The notes: generated from the sequence alone by a model not told the origin. Counted from the stretch's first letter, positions 17,073 to 27,192 are shown. The stretch: DNA of 64,000 nt from Bifidobacterium adolescentis ATCC 15703 (GCF_000010425.1 NC_008618.1:1109946-1173945), one strand, 5' to 3'. Translations and numbers: made by a program.

Positions 17073-18779
17073 TCAGTCAAGCACCGACGATTTGAGCAGT
17101 TCCTCGGCATGTTCCAGAGATGTTTCACTTTCGCTGCCGGACAGCATGCGGGCGATTTCGTGCACGCGCTCATCCCCGCGCACCTGGCTGATGGTGGTGG
17201 CGATGGAACCATCCTTGGTTTCGCCTTTGGCGACCACATATTGTTCGTCCGCCCAGGAGGCGACCTGCGGCAGGTGCGTGACGACCAGAACCTGCGCGGA
17301 TTGGGCGAGTTTGGCCAAGCGGGCACCCAGTTCCACAGCGGCCTTGCCTCCCACGCCGGCGTCGACCTCATCGAAGATGAACGTCATCGGCGGCACGGTT
17401 CCGCCGGCCACGACATGCTTTTCGGCGGCGACCAGTTCAAGCGCGAGCATCAGACGGCTCAATTCGCCGCCGGATGCGCTTTTGCCCATCGGCAGTTGCG
17501 GGGAGCCGGGGAACGGGGTGAAGAGGAATTCGATGTCGTCCGCTCCGGTGGCGTCCAACTGTTCGCGTTCGGCCACGCGGATCTCCAGTTTCGAAGTGCC
17601 CATGGCCAGCGAATCAAGTTCCGCGGTGACTTTGGACGCGAGTTCCTTCGCCGCGGCTCTACGCCGTTTGCTCACAGCCTGCGCGGCTTTTTTCGCAGCC
17701 TCAAGCAGTTGGGCGCGTTCGGCTTCCAGCTGTTCGACCTTTTCCGGCGAGGCGTCCAAATCCTCCAAATCGTATACGGCCTTGTCCCTCCACGTGATCA
17801 CGTCGGACAATTCCGGCCCCCATCGGCGGGTCAGCTCGTCCAGTTCGTGGATGCGCCCGTTGATGGCATCCAGATCCTCCACGCTCGCCTCATTGTCCAC
17901 TTCGCCGGACAGGCTGAACACCACGTCGGACAAATCGGTGCTGATGGAGTCGAGCCGGTCGGCGAGTTCGGAGAACACGCCTTCCACGTGAATGGCGCGC
18001 AATGCCTGCGAGGCACGGTCGATCAAATCGGCGGCGCTGGCCGATTCAACGTCATCCGCCACTTGCGAAGCGTCCAACGCACCCAATGCGCGGGTCACGC
18101 CTTCGGCGATTTCGGCGGCGTTTTCGATGCGGTCCCGCCGTGCGCGCAATTCGTCCATCTCCCCCGGCTGCGGGTCGACCCGGTTGATGCGTTCGATTGA
18201 CTCACGCAGGTAATCCGCCTGCTGGCGCATGGACGATTCCTGGCTGCTGAGCCTTTCCAAACGCTCGTCCATTGCGCGCAGCGCGTTCCACGTCTTGCCG
18301 TAGGCGGCCAACGCCACTTCATCCCCCGCGTAGCGGTCCAGGAATTCACGCTGCCGCGAAACGGTCGCGATACGTAACTGGTCGGCCTGGCCGTGGATCG
18401 TCACCAATTCGGCGGCGACGGAAGCAAGCACGGAACGAGGCACGCTACGTCCCGACAACATGCTGCGGGATCGTCCGGAAGCCGGCACCTTGCGCGACAG
18501 GAACAGTTCGCCGTCCTCTGGCTCGAAGCCAGCCTCCCGTGCGGCGGCCACCGCGGCCGGCGACGAAGCGACTTCGAACACGCCCTGCGCCCACGCCTCC
18601 TGAGCGCCGACGGAAACACGGCCGCCGTCGGAGGGACCGCCGGAAATCAGTCGGATCGCACTGAGCAGCATCGATTTGCCGGCACCTGTTTCGCCGGTGA
18701 TCGCCGTCATACCGCCTGCCGGGGCGATCAGCGCGGAACGGATCGGACCGAGATTGTGGATCTCAAGCTCTTCCAGCAT
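17073..18779 (-). CDS. recN: DNA repair protein RecN
   Basis: A 568-residue SMC-like ATPase acting in double-strand break repair. Walker A GETGAGKS is at about residues 29-36, two coiled-coil arms lie between about 160 and 370, the signature KSASGGELSRLMLALE is near 445, and Walker B FIFDEVDAGVGGKAA follows. It lies 6 bases after the nadK stop, on the same strand. Confidence 0.96.
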   Translation of the reverse strand: MLEELEIHNLGPIRSALIAPAGGMTAITGETGAGKSMLLSAIRLISGGPSDGGRVSVGAQEAWAQGVFEVASSPAAVAAAREAGFEPEDGELFLSRKVPASGRSRSMLSGRSVPRSVLASVAAELVTIHGQADQLRIATVSRQREFLDRYAGDEVALAAYGKTWNALRAMDERLERLSSQESSMRQQADYLRESIERINRVDPQPGEMDELRARRDRIENAAEIAEGVTRALGALDASQVADDVESASAADLIDRASQALRAIHVEGVFSELADRLDSISTDLSDVVFSLSGEVDNEASVEDLDAINGRIHELDELTRRWGPELSDVITWRDKAVYDLEDLDASPEKVEQLEAERAQLLEAAKKAAQAVSKRRRAAAKELASKVTAELDSLAMGTSKLEIRVAEREQLDATGADDIEFLFTPFPGSPQLPMGKSASGGELSRLMLALELVAAEKHVVAGGTVPPMTFIFDEVDAGVGGKAAVELGARLAKLAQSAQVLVVTHLPQVASWADEQYVVAKGETKDGSIATTISQVRGDERVHEIARMLSGSESETSLEHAEELLKSSVLD

Positions 18780-18785
18780 GCCCTG

Positions 18786-19730
18786 TCACTTCCCGCTTTC
18801 CGGTTTGCCGGTTCTAGGGAACGATTGCCCATGATGCGTGCCACCGGTCTTGCGCGCCTGCTCGCGCCATCCGACGACAGGCAGGTCGAATTTGGTGACG
18901 AGACGGTTCGTGAACGGCACGCCGGACAGTCGCGCCAATCGCAAAGTGCATTTCGATTCGCGCACTTCGATGCGTGTGCCTTTCGGCAGGGCGCGCTGGC
19001 GGCGGCCGTCGCAGCAGATCCAACCGTCGGACGTGGAATCGTCAAGAATGTCGATGGCGAACGTGGAGCCGGAGCCGATGATGAGCGGACGTGCGAACAA
19101 TGCGTGCGCGGCCAACGGCACCAATTGCAATGCCTTCACATTCGGCCACATGATCGGCCCGCCCGCGGAAAACGCGTAGGCGGTGGAACCGGTCGGCGTG
19201 GATACGATCACGCCATCGCAACCGAAGGAGCTCATCTCCACGTCGTCGACACGGATGGACAGTTCCACCATTTTGCCACGGTCGGCGCGTTCCAGCGTGA
19301 TGTCGTTCAACGCCCAGTCCTCGATGGGTTCCGTCGCGCCCGGCAGCCATACGTCGACGTGGGCGATCATACGTTCGTCGATGGAATAGTCATGGTCGGC
19401 GATCCGGCGGATGGCCTCGCTCATCTGGAAGCTTTCAAATTCGGCAAGAAAGCCGACGTGGCCCAGGTTCACACCGAGAATGGGCACTTCGGTGGCATGC
19501 ACCAGTTCGGCTGCGCGCAGGATGGTACCGTCTCCTCCGAGCACCACCACGATTTCCGTGTTCTTCGGCACGGCGGGCGTCCTGCTGCCGAACTCGGGCG
19601 CTTCGATATTGTCGATGATCGTCACTTCGAAATTGGCGCGTCTCAACTGCTCGACGGCTTCTTCGACCACCGTGCCGCTTTCACGCAGACGCGTATGCGT
19701 CACCACCACCGCATGTCGGGTACCGATCAT
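18786..19730 (-). CDS. nadK: NAD kinase
   Basis: A 314-residue kinase making NADP from NAD. The family motifs GGDGTIL (residues 65-71) and STPTGSTAYAFSAGGP (about 177-192) are both intact, and the N-D dyad is in ALNDITL at about 140. It sits immediately upstream of recN, as in many Actinobacteria where tlyA-nadK-recN form a unit; here tlyA is separated from it by the ktr genes. Confidence 0.96.
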   Translation of the reverse strand: MIGTRHAVVVTHTRLRESGTVVEEAVEQLRRANFEVTIIDNIEAPEFGSRTPAVPKNTEIVVVLGGDGTILRAAELVHATEVPILGVNLGHVGFLAEFESFQMSEAIRRIADHDYSIDERMIAHVDVWLPGATEPIEDWALNDITLERADRGKMVELSIRVDDVEMSSFGCDGVIVSTPTGSTAYAFSAGGPIMWPNVKALQLVPLAAHALFARPLIIGSGSTFAIDILDDSTSDGWICCDGRRQRALPKGTRIEVRESKCTLRLARLSGVPFTNRLVTKFDLPVVGWREQARKTGGTHHGQSFPRTGKPESGK

Positions 19731-19968
19731 CGCAAGCCCTTTCGTATAACGGGCGCCCCATGCGAGGTGCCACTACCCGCCAGTGTAGTCGAACAAATGA
19801 ACGAATGACGGCAGCGGGTGTCCAGAACACGCCGCAGACGTCCGAAGAGTCCCATGGAGCCACCGCGGAACCGTCGAACGGTACGTCCATGGCCCATTCG
19901 TCACACTACCGCCTACAATAGCTCAAGGAAACGAAGACCGTTTATACAGACAAGGAGCGAGGAACAGC

Positions 19969-21432
19969 ATGTCCAACCTCGTCTTCGACGAGTCCTCCTC
20001 CAATCGCGAGGCCTCACATGGCTATGCCTGGTGGTTCTCCGGGGACACGTTCGAGAAGGCCATGGCGGAGGAGCGCAAGCCGCGCAAGCGCAGCCTAATG
20101 CACAGACTCACCACACATCCCGGACGTCTGACCATCCTGTACTTCATGATGTTGGGCGCATTGTCCACGCTGCTCCTGCTCACGCCCACCGCCACGCCGA
20201 AAGGCGAGAAGACGACGTTCACCACCGCGTTCTTCACCGCGATCTCCGCGATTTCGACGTGTGGCATCTCCATCGTCAATTCGACGACGCATTGGTCCGC
20301 TTTCGGCCAGGCCGTGCTCATCTTCTCCGTGCAGATGGGCGGCTTGGGCGTCATGACGTTCGCTTCACTCATCGCCTTGGCCGTGAACCACCATCTCAAG
20401 GCCACGCAAAAGCTGCTGACGGCCAACGAGCTGGGCACCACGAAACTCGGCGAGATCAAGGGCGTGCTCACCGTGGTCATCGCCACCGCGTTCACCATCG
20501 AAGGCATCACGTTCGTGGCGCTGTTCCCCGGCCTGTACAAAGTCAATCATGGCAATGTGCGGCACACGCTGTGGGAATCGTTGTTCTTCGCGGTCATGGC
20601 ATACAACAACGCCGGCTTCACCCCTGACGGCGCCGGCCTGCATGTCAACAATTGGGCTGTCGGTCTGCCTATCCTCGTCAGCGCGTTCTGCGGCACGCTC
20701 GGCTTTCCCGTCCTGCTTAACCTCATGCGCTCATGGCGCAACCATCGTCCGCCGAAGCGTTGGAGCCTGCATACCAAGCTCACGCTGACCACCACGTTCT
20801 GCATCGTGCTCGCCTCGTTCACCTGGTTCCTCCTCATGGAATGGAACAACAAACTGCTGTTCGCCACCGAAGGTGTGGAACCGCGGTTGTGGCATGCGAT
20901 GGTGGCGGCCGTCATGCCCCGCAGTTCCGGCTTCGACCTGTCATGGATGCCGGGCGTGAGCGACGCGACGAAGGTGTTCCTATCCATCGTCATGTTCATC
21001 GGCGGCGGCAGCACTTCGACCGCAGGAGGCATCCGCGTCACCACATTCGCCGTGATTCTGTTGACCTGCCGTGCCGCGTTCACCGGACGCCATGACGTCA
21101 ACGCGTTCCATCGTCGTATCCATTCGCAAGCCGTCATGACCGCTGTGGCCGTCACCACGTCATGTCTGATGCTTGTCACCGTGGTGTCCATGGCGTTGAT
21201 GGCCATCACCGGCTGCTCGCTGAGCAACGCGCTGTTCGACACCTGCTCGGCGTTCGGTCTGGGAGGCTATTCGGTCGGCGTGGCCAGCGCTTCTAGTCCA
21301 GCGGTCCTGTACATTCTCGCCGCGACCATGTTCATCGGCAGGCTCGGTCCGCTCACCATCGCCTACGCGATCTCCAGGCCGCGCAATGTGGAGCCGGTCC
21401 GCTACCCCACCGAGCAGATCGTGGTCGGCTGA
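19969..21432 (+). CDS. ktrB: Potassium uptake channel subunit, KtrB/TrkH family
   Basis: A 487-residue membrane protein with about 8-10 hydrophobic segments and four pore loops: SAISTCGIS near 95-103, MAYNNAGFT near 210-218, AAVMPRSSGFD near 305-315 and SAFGLGGYS near 428-436. These short filter repeats with conserved glycine are typical of Ktr/Trk channels. ATG at 19969 follows CAAGGAGCGAGG. It is followed 83 bases later by its regulatory partner. Confidence 0.92.
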   Translation: MSNLVFDESSSNREASHGYAWWFSGDTFEKAMAEERKPRKRSLMHRLTTHPGRLTILYFMMLGALSTLLLLTPTATPKGEKTTFTTAFFTAISAISTCGISIVNSTTHWSAFGQAVLIFSVQMGGLGVMTFASLIALAVNHHLKATQKLLTANELGTTKLGEIKGVLTVVIATAFTIEGITFVALFPGLYKVNHGNVRHTLWESLFFAVMAYNNAGFTPDGAGLHVNNWAVGLPILVSAFCGTLGFPVLLNLMRSWRNHRPPKRWSLHTKLTLTTTFCIVLASFTWFLLMEWNNKLLFATEGVEPRLWHAMVAAVMPRSSGFDLSWMPGVSDATKVFLSIVMFIGGGSTSTAGGIRVTTFAVILLTCRAAFTGRHDVNAFHRRIHSQAVMTAVAVTTSCLMLVTVVSMALMAITGCSLSNALFDTCSAFGLGGYSVGVASASSPAVLYILAATMFIGRLGPLTIAYAISRPRNVEPVRYPTEQIVVG

Positions 21433-21515
21433 GCGGATTCGTCGATACGGTTTCTATACCCGCAACTTCCTATACTTGAATCCGGAACAGAACATCGAAA
21501 GGTACGCGAACAATC

Positions 21516-22169
21516 ATGGCTAACAACACCAGAAGCGTTCTTGTGGTAGGACTCGGCCGTTTCGGCAGTTCCGTAGCCACCACATTGGATGCGATGGGCC
21601 AGGATGTGCTCGCCGTCGACAAGGACGGCGAACTGGTGAACCGCTGGTCGTCGCAGATTCCCACCGTGCAGGCCGATATGACCGATGTGATGGCGTTGGA
21701 GCAGATCAACGCCTCCGATTTCGATACGGCGGTCGTTGCCATCGGCGACAGCGTCGAAGCGTCCGTCATCACCGCCGGCAATCTGCTTGATGCCGGCATC
21801 TCCGACATTTGGGCGAAGTCGGTGTCCAAGGAGCATGCGCGCATTCTGCAGCGTATCGGGGCACGCCACATCATCAACGCGGAGACCGATGCCGGCAAGC
21901 GCGTGGGGCACTTGGTGTCCGGCAACTATCTGGACTACATCGAGCTTGAAGGCGCGTACAGCGTGGTGAAGATCCACACTCCCCCGCATGTCGTCGGTTA
22001 CTCCATCGAGGATGCGCGCGTGCATGAACGGTTCGGCATCACCGTGGTCGGTGTCAAATCGCCGGGCAAGGAATTCGAATACGGTTCGAAAGAGCTGATT
22101 ATGCACCGTAACGACGAGCTCATCATCATGGGCAAGCAGGATCAGATCGACAAGTTTTTGAGGGGCTAG
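21516..22169 (+). CDS. ktrA: Potassium uptake regulatory subunit, KtrA/TrkA
   Basis: A 217-residue cytosolic RCK protein. The Rossmann motif VVGLGRFGSSVA is at about residues 9-20, with D at the end of the second strand for nucleotide binding. The TrkA-C domain occupies about 140-217. It gates the KtrB channel in response to ATP/ADP or NAD(H). The pair is transcribed divergently from nadK and ends at a two-way terminator. Confidence 0.93.
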   Translation: MANNTRSVLVVGLGRFGSSVATTLDAMGQDVLAVDKDGELVNRWSSQIPTVQADMTDVMALEQINASDFDTAVVAIGDSVEASVITAGNLLDAGISDIWAKSVSKEHARILQRIGARHIINAETDAGKRVGHLVSGNYLDYIELEGAYSVVKIHTPPHVVGYSIEDARVHERFGITVVGVKSPGKEFEYGSKELIMHRNDELIIMGKQDQIDKFLRG

Positions 22170-22185
22170 GCCCGCGGAACATGCA

Positions 22186-22240
22186 AAAGGCCGGCGGTCC
22201 ATATGGGATTTTTCATATGGGCTGCCGGCCTTTCATTTTT
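22186..22240. terminator. Bidirectional terminator between ktrA and tlyA
   Basis: AAAGGCCGGC pairs with GCCGGCCTTT, and inside it CATATG pairs with CATATG, giving a long stem with a small GG/CT bulge and a T-rich loop. T-runs follow it on the plus strand (CATTTTT) and CTTTTGCATG on the minus strand. It serves both converging genes. Confidence 0.85.
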
Positions 22241-22265
22241 ACGCTATCGATTGGCGGAGAACGGT

Positions 22266-23030
22266 TTACGCCACTGCATACAGCAGATACTCGATGTTGC
22301 CGTGCGTGCCTTCGATCGGTGAGACCGCCGTGGCGCGTACATCCAGTCCGTTGGCTTTCGCGCAGGCGGTGACGGTGTCGAGCGCCTGTTTGCGTAAGGT
22401 TTCGCTTTCCACGATGCCGTTTTTGCCGAGGTTGCCTTTGCCGACTTCGAACTGCGGTTTGACCAGTAGCACGACGTGTGCGCCGGGCGCGGCGATGCGC
22501 GCGATGACGGGAATCACGTATGTCAACGAGATGAATGACACGTCGGATACGATCATGCTTGGCCGGTACGGCAGATCATCCGCTTCGACGTCGCGGATGT
22601 TGACGCCGCTCATTTCGATGATGCGCTCGTTGCCTGCGATGCGCGGGTCAAGCTGGCCGTGTCCCACGTCGAGCGCGATCACATGCGCGGCACCGCGTCG
22701 CAGAAGCACGTCGCAGAAACCGCCGGTGGACGCGCCGATGTCGAGGCAATCGAGTCCTTCCGCGGAACGCAGGCCCGTCTGGGAGAACATGTCGAACGCG
22801 CCGACCAGCTTGTAGGCTCCACGGGAGACGTAATCGTCTCCCAGATCGGCATCAAGCGTGTCGGCGGCCGTGACTTTGAGCGACGCTTTGGATGCGACGG
22901 TGCCGTTCACCCGGACCTTGCCGGATTCGATCAGCCGTTGTGCTTTGGAGCGACTATCCGTGACGCCACGCTCCACCAGCGCGATGTCGAGTCGGACGAC
23001 GGCACCGGAATCGTCATTCATGTTGCGCAT
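22266..23030 (-). CDS. tlyA: TlyA-type 16S/23S rRNA 2'-O-methyltransferase
   Basis: About 254 residues. An S4 RNA-binding domain (VRLDIALVERGVTDSRSKAQ, about residues 10-65) is followed by an FtsJ-like methyltransferase with the SAM motif CLDIGASTGGFCDVLLRRGA near 88-107. In mycobacteria, TlyA methylates 16S C1409 and 23S C1920 and determines capreomycin susceptibility. The start is uncertain: ATG at 23030 or 23021 is possible and neither has a strong ribosome site. It follows the HAD-IIA gene closely and is probably coupled to it. Confidence 0.92.
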   Translation of the reverse strand: MRNMNDDSGAVVRLDIALVERGVTDSRSKAQRLIESGKVRVNGTVASKASLKVTAADTLDADLGDDYVSRGAYKLVGAFDMFSQTGLRSAEGLDCLDIGASTGGFCDVLLRRGAAHVIALDVGHGQLDPRIAGNERIIEMSGVNIRDVEADDLPYRPSMIVSDVSFISLTYVIPVIARIAAPGAHVVLLVKPQFEVGKGNLGKNGIVESETLRKQALDTVTACAKANGLDVRATAVSPIEGTHGNIEYLLYAVA

Positions 23031-23045
23031 ACGCACGTGCGGCAA

Positions 23046-24071
23046 TCAGGCGATTCGGAATTCCGGCACGATCATGCCGTCGACGCTGTGTCCGCGATCC
23101 GCCGCATCCCACATGGCGGCGCAGGCCGCACGAAGACCGTCGACGCTGGTGATGTCGGTGACGTAAAGACGATCGCCGTCGACGCGCGCCTGCACGTCGC
23201 GGCAGCTCCAAGCGCCAGCCTCATGCACGACTTCGGGGGCCGACTCGTTAAGTCCGGTCAGGTCCTTGGCGATGTAGGTCGGACGCAGATGCTCCGGAGC
23301 GAACATCAGCTCATGCGGATTGGTGACGCCGGTCAGCACGGCCAGGGAATCATAGCCGCCACGGTTGCCGGCTTCGATATCGGTATCGAGGCGGTCGCCG
23401 ATGGCGAGGCATGCTTCCTTGGCCACTGGTTCGGCACCATCATGCGCGGCAAGCAGTCGGGCTTCGTCGTACATGGCGGATTCCGGCTTGCCTGCGGACG
23501 AAACCGGTTCCACACCAGTGGCGTTGATGACGGCCATGATCATGGAACCGCAACCGGGGGCGATGCCCAGCTCACGCGGAATGGTCAGGTCGCGGTTGGT
23601 CACGAAATACGTGGCGCCCTGTTCTACGGCGTAGGCGATTTGCGCCATCTGGTTCCAAGACATGTCCGGGTACCAGCCTTGGATGGCCGCGACCGGCTTG
23701 TCTTCGGCGGAATCAACCACTTCAAGACCCTGCTTGGCGACTTCCTCACGCAGATGCTGTGCGCCGAGCACGAACACTTTCGCACCTTGCGGCACCGCAC
23801 GGGCCACCATGCGGGCAGCCACCACGGACGAGGTAATGACCTGCCATGGTTCGACGTCAAGGTCGAAGCCTTTAAGCTGGTCGGCCACCACGGATTGCAG
23901 TCGGGAGGAATTGTTGGTGGTGTATTCCACCGTCATGCCGAGGCCTTCGGCCTTACGGATGCTCTCTGCAGCATGTTCCACCGGATTCTTGCCACGGTAG
24001 ACCACGCCGTCAAGATCAAGCAGCGCCAGCTGGTAGGCTTCGCTCAGCGGACGGGTTGTGGATTTCAGCAT
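23046..24071 (-). CDS. HAD-superfamily IIA hydrolase, NagD-like
   Basis: A 341-residue phosphatase. Motif I LLDLDGVVYRGK is near residue 17, motif II TTNNSSR near 51, and motif III GKPESAMYDEA..AIGDRLDTDIEAGNRGG follows. Type IIA members dephosphorylate small metabolites such as nucleotides, phosphoglycolate or glycerol phosphate. It lies between tlyA and the RG/TPR gene, 14 bases after the latter; the gene order suggests one transcript from tyrS or the RG/TPR gene onward. Confidence 0.9.
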   Translation of the reverse strand: MLKSTTRPLSEAYQLALLDLDGVVYRGKNPVEHAAESIRKAEGLGMTVEYTTNNSSRLQSVVADQLKGFDLDVEPWQVITSSVVAARMVARAVPQGAKVFVLGAQHLREEVAKQGLEVVDSAEDKPVAAIQGWYPDMSWNQMAQIAYAVEQGATYFVTNRDLTIPRELGIAPGCGSMIMAVINATGVEPVSSAGKPESAMYDEARLLAAHDGAEPVAKEACLAIGDRLDTDIEAGNRGGYDSLAVLTGVTNPHELMFAPEHLRPTYIAKDLTGLNESAPEVVHEAGAWSCRDVQARVDGDRLYVTDITSVDGLRAACAAMWDAADRGHSVDGMIVPEFRIA

Positions 24072-24085
24072 TGTTTTGCCTCACC

Positions 24086-25825
24086 TCACTCGTTGTCGGA
24101 ATCGGCTGCGGATTCGACCTCATCCTCAGTCTGGTCGTCTTCGGAGTCGCCCGCGTTTTCGCCGTCACCGGCAGGCTCGTCGTCGGACTCGGCGCCTTCC
24201 TTGGCCGCTTCGGCATCAAGCTGGGTCTCATCGTTGGTCTCGCCGTTCTCGTCGACGGCCTCGGAATCGTCCTCATCCTCGTCTTCCGGCGCATACTGGG
24301 CGTCATCTTCGGAAATGCCGAGCTTGTCCATAAGCTCGTCGTTCAATTCCTGCATGTCGTATTCAATGACCAGATCGTCGGAGGTCTCGTCCTCTTCGGC
24401 ATCGGCGTACTGCAGCTCAAGCTTGTCAAGCAGCTGGTCGAGGGCCACGGCCTCATCGGAGCGTCCGGCCTGCTCAAGGAAGTACTGTTCGGCCTGCACC
24501 GCACGCATGCGGTATTCGCCGGCCAGGCCCTTGGAACGGCCCAGCGTATGCACGATCTCAATGGCCTTATCCCACAGCTCGAGGTCACCCAGCGCGCCCG
24601 CGTACACGAGGAACATCTCGGCCTTGGATTCGCCGCGCAGATACTTCGCGTCATCGCTCATGGCGGTTTCGATGGCCTTCTTCGGCTCGCCCATGCCACG
24701 CTCGCAGTCGGCGATGAACGGCAGATAGTCAAGGAAACCGTTCATGCGGAACGCGGTGCGGAACTCACGCAGGGCAAGTTTGTAATCGCCCTGACGGTAG
24801 GCCACGAACGCAAGGGTCTCACGCGCGAAATCAATACGGGAAGCCTGATGCGCCACCCACTTGGCGTGTTCGAGCGCCAGCTCCGGATCCCTTTCCTCAA
24901 GCGTGTAGGCGGCGAGGATGTGCAGGCCGATGTTCTCCGCATGTTCCTTGGACAGGCCACGCAGACGCTCACGGTCATCGGTGGACAGCATGCTCCACTC
25001 GATGCCCTTCGGCATCTTCGGCTCGCCCGGGCGACGATGCGTGTACGGGTTTTGCGACGGGAAGCTCATCGTGCCGTCGGAATTGCGACGCGGCTTCGAC
25101 AGGTATTCACCACGCTTCGCCTCGCGGTACTCCATCTTCTCTTCACGGGTGAATTCGCGGCGCTCCTCGCCTTCCGGACGCTGGTCGCGGTCCTTGTGGA
25201 AGTCACGACGCTGGTTGTCACGGCGGAAATCCCTGCGATCGCCGTCACGACGATCATCACGACGGAAATTACGACGCTCGCCATCACGGCGCTCCCCGCG
25301 GCGGTCATCGCGGCGGAAGTCTCTGCGATCGCCGTCCTTGTGGAAGTTGCGGCCGCCACGACGCTCACCATCGTCACGGCGGAAGTCACGACGGTCACCG
25401 TCATGACGGAAATTGCGACGCTCGCCATCGCGACGGTCATCATGGCGGAAACCGGAACGCTCACCATCACGCTGGTAGCGCGGATTGTCGCCGCGATTGC
25501 CGCGATAGCCGCCGCGGCGGTCGTCACGACGCTCGCCATCGCGGTTGAACTTGCGCGGACCGTTGTGGAAACGACGCTCCTGACCTTCGCCTTCGCCATC
25601 GCGATGGAAATCGCGGTCGCCACGACGGTATCCGCCGCCATTGCCCTTACGATATCCGCCCTTACGGTCATCGTTGTGGAAGCCGCCGGACTTGTGTCCG
25701 TAGGACTTGCCGCCGTTGCCGCGCGGCTTGAATCCCTTGCCACCGCGGTTACCCGGCCTGCCCGAGCCGTAGGACTTGTGGTTGCCGTAGGACTTGCCGC
25801 GCGATCCGCGCTGTTCTTCTGCCAT
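24086..25825 (-). CDS. Arg/Gly/Asp-rich disordered protein with TPR core and acidic tail
   Basis: A 579-residue three-part protein. Residues 1 to about 240 are almost entirely R, G, D, N, F, H and K, with many copies of units such as GERRDFRRDDRRDG; this resembles RGG-box and RD-repeat RNA-binding regions. Residues about 250-465 are helical and repeat-like (AAYTLEERDPELALEHAKWV, VAYRQGDYKLALREFRTAFR), as in TPR proteins. The last 95 residues are strongly acidic. The TPR core sits in the same place (between tyrS and a NagD-like phosphatase) as a TPR protein of other Actinobacteria; the basic and acidic ends look like later additions. An RNA- or ribosome-associated role is inferred. Confidence 0.85.
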   Translation of the reverse strand: MAEEQRGSRGKSYGNHKSYGSGRPGNRGGKGFKPRGNGGKSYGHKSGGFHNDDRKGGYRKGNGGGYRRGDRDFHRDGEGEGQERRFHNGPRKFNRDGERRDDRRGGYRGNRGDNPRYQRDGERSGFRHDDRRDGERRNFRHDGDRRDFRRDDGERRGGRNFHKDGDRRDFRRDDRRGERRDGERRNFRRDDRRDGDRRDFRRDNQRRDFHKDRDQRPEGEERREFTREEKMEYREAKRGEYLSKPRRNSDGTMSFPSQNPYTHRRPGEPKMPKGIEWSMLSTDDRERLRGLSKEHAENIGLHILAAYTLEERDPELALEHAKWVAHQASRIDFARETLAFVAYRQGDYKLALREFRTAFRMNGFLDYLPFIADCERGMGEPKKAIETAMSDDAKYLRGESKAEMFLVYAGALGDLELWDKAIEIVHTLGRSKGLAGEYRMRAVQAEQYFLEQAGRSDEAVALDQLLDKLELQYADAEEDETSDDLVIEYDMQELNDELMDKLGISEDDAQYAPEDEDEDDSEAVDENGETNDETQLDAEAAKEGAESDDEPAGDGENAGDSEDDQTEDEVESAADSDNE

Positions 25826-25884
25826 GCTGTTCCTTATTGGTCTTGAGATACTTGCGATTATTTACTTACGATTGCCTATGCGTC

Positions 25885-27192
25885 TCACGCCTGTTCGACG
25901 ACGCCGAGCGCCTTCTTGCCGCGGCGGATGAGCACGAAACGACCATGCAGGAAGTCACCTTCCTGCAACGTCTGTTCCTCATCCTCCACGCGCGTGTTGT
26001 TGAGGTACACGCCACCGGACTTGATGGTCTTGCGCGCCTCGGAAATCGACTTGAACAGGCCTGCCTTCATACCAGCCTCGGCCACACGGTCGCCGGCTGC
26101 GACCTTGGCGAATTCCCCATCGACCTTCATGCCGTCGATAGCGGCCTCAAGCGTGGACTCGTCGATGTCCGCCAGATCGCCGCCACGTCCGAACAACGCG
26201 CCGGCAGCTTCGATGGCCTGGCGAGTGGCTTCCTCGCCATGCACGAAGCTGGTGACCTCCCATGCGAGGGTGCGCTGCGCCTCACGCGCGCCCGGATTGG
26301 TCTTGCTTTCCTCGATAAGCCGTTCGATTTCGGCCTTTGGCAGGAAGGTGAACGCCTTGAGCAGGTTCTCCATCTCGCTGTCGGGACGGTTGAACCAGAA
26401 CTGGTAGAACTTGTAGGGGCTGAGCATCGTGCCATCCAACCAGACGGCGTTGCCTTCGGACTTGCCGAACTTCTTGCCCTGCGCGTCGGTGATGATCGGG
26501 CTGGTGAACACGTTCACGTCCACGCCGCGCACCTTGTGGATCAGATCCAGACCGGAGGTGAGGTTGCCCCACTGGTCGGAGCCGCCAATCTCCAGCACGC
26601 AATGGTATTCGTCGAACAGGTGCAGGAAGTCGTTGCCCTGAAGCACCTGATAGCTGAACTCGGTGAAGGAGATGCCTTCCTCGGAGTTGAGGCGACGGGC
26701 CACGGTGTCCTTGGCGAGCATGGTGCCCATACGGAAATTCTTGCCGACGTCACGCAGGAAGTCGATGACGTTCATCGAAGCGGTCCAATCGTAGTTGGAC
26801 ACGAAACGCACCGGATTGCTGCCTTCGGTCTCGAGGATGCCGCCGATCTGCTTCTTCAGACGATCGGCCCAGCCGGCCACGACGTCCTTCGGGTTGAGCG
26901 TGCGTTCGCCCGACTGGCGCGGATCTCCGATCAGGCCGGTGGCGCCGCCGACCAACGCGATCGGATGGTGTCCTGCGGCCTGCAGGTGGCGCATGTTGAT
27001 GAGCTGAACGAGGTTGCCGATGTGCAGGGAGGCGGCGGTCGGATCGAAGCCGCAATAATAGGTGATGGGCTCTCCGTTCAACGCTTCGGCGAGTCGATCC
27101 CTGTCAGTGGACTGGGAAATCAACCCGCGCCATTCCAGTTCATCGAGGACGGAATCGAAACCGGCCTCCTTGAAATCGATGACGTGAGCCAT
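25885..27192 (-). CDS. tyrS: Tyrosyl-tRNA synthetase
   Basis: A 435-residue class I aminoacyl-tRNA synthetase. The HIGH-type signature HIGN is at residues 57-60, KFGKS at 241-245, and a C-terminal S4-like RNA-binding domain ([21 protein letters not shown]) near 375-400. The catalytic core pattern [15 protein letters not shown] identifies the bacterial TyrS. It starts the minus-strand block tyrS, RG/TPR, HAD, tlyA. Confidence 0.97.

Noticed and set aside
16752..18200. A 482-codon plus-strand frame over the HAD and recN genes
   Set aside because: It is antisense to two genes with complete motifs; its product has no recognisable domain and is typical of high-GC shadow frames.
24056..25846. A 596-codon open frame on the plus strand across the whole RG/TPR gene
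   Set aside because: It is the antisense of a strongly biased Arg/Gly/Asp coding sequence, giving a repetitive Val/Ile/Thr/Ala protein with no domain. The minus-strand protein has a TPR core and a conserved position.
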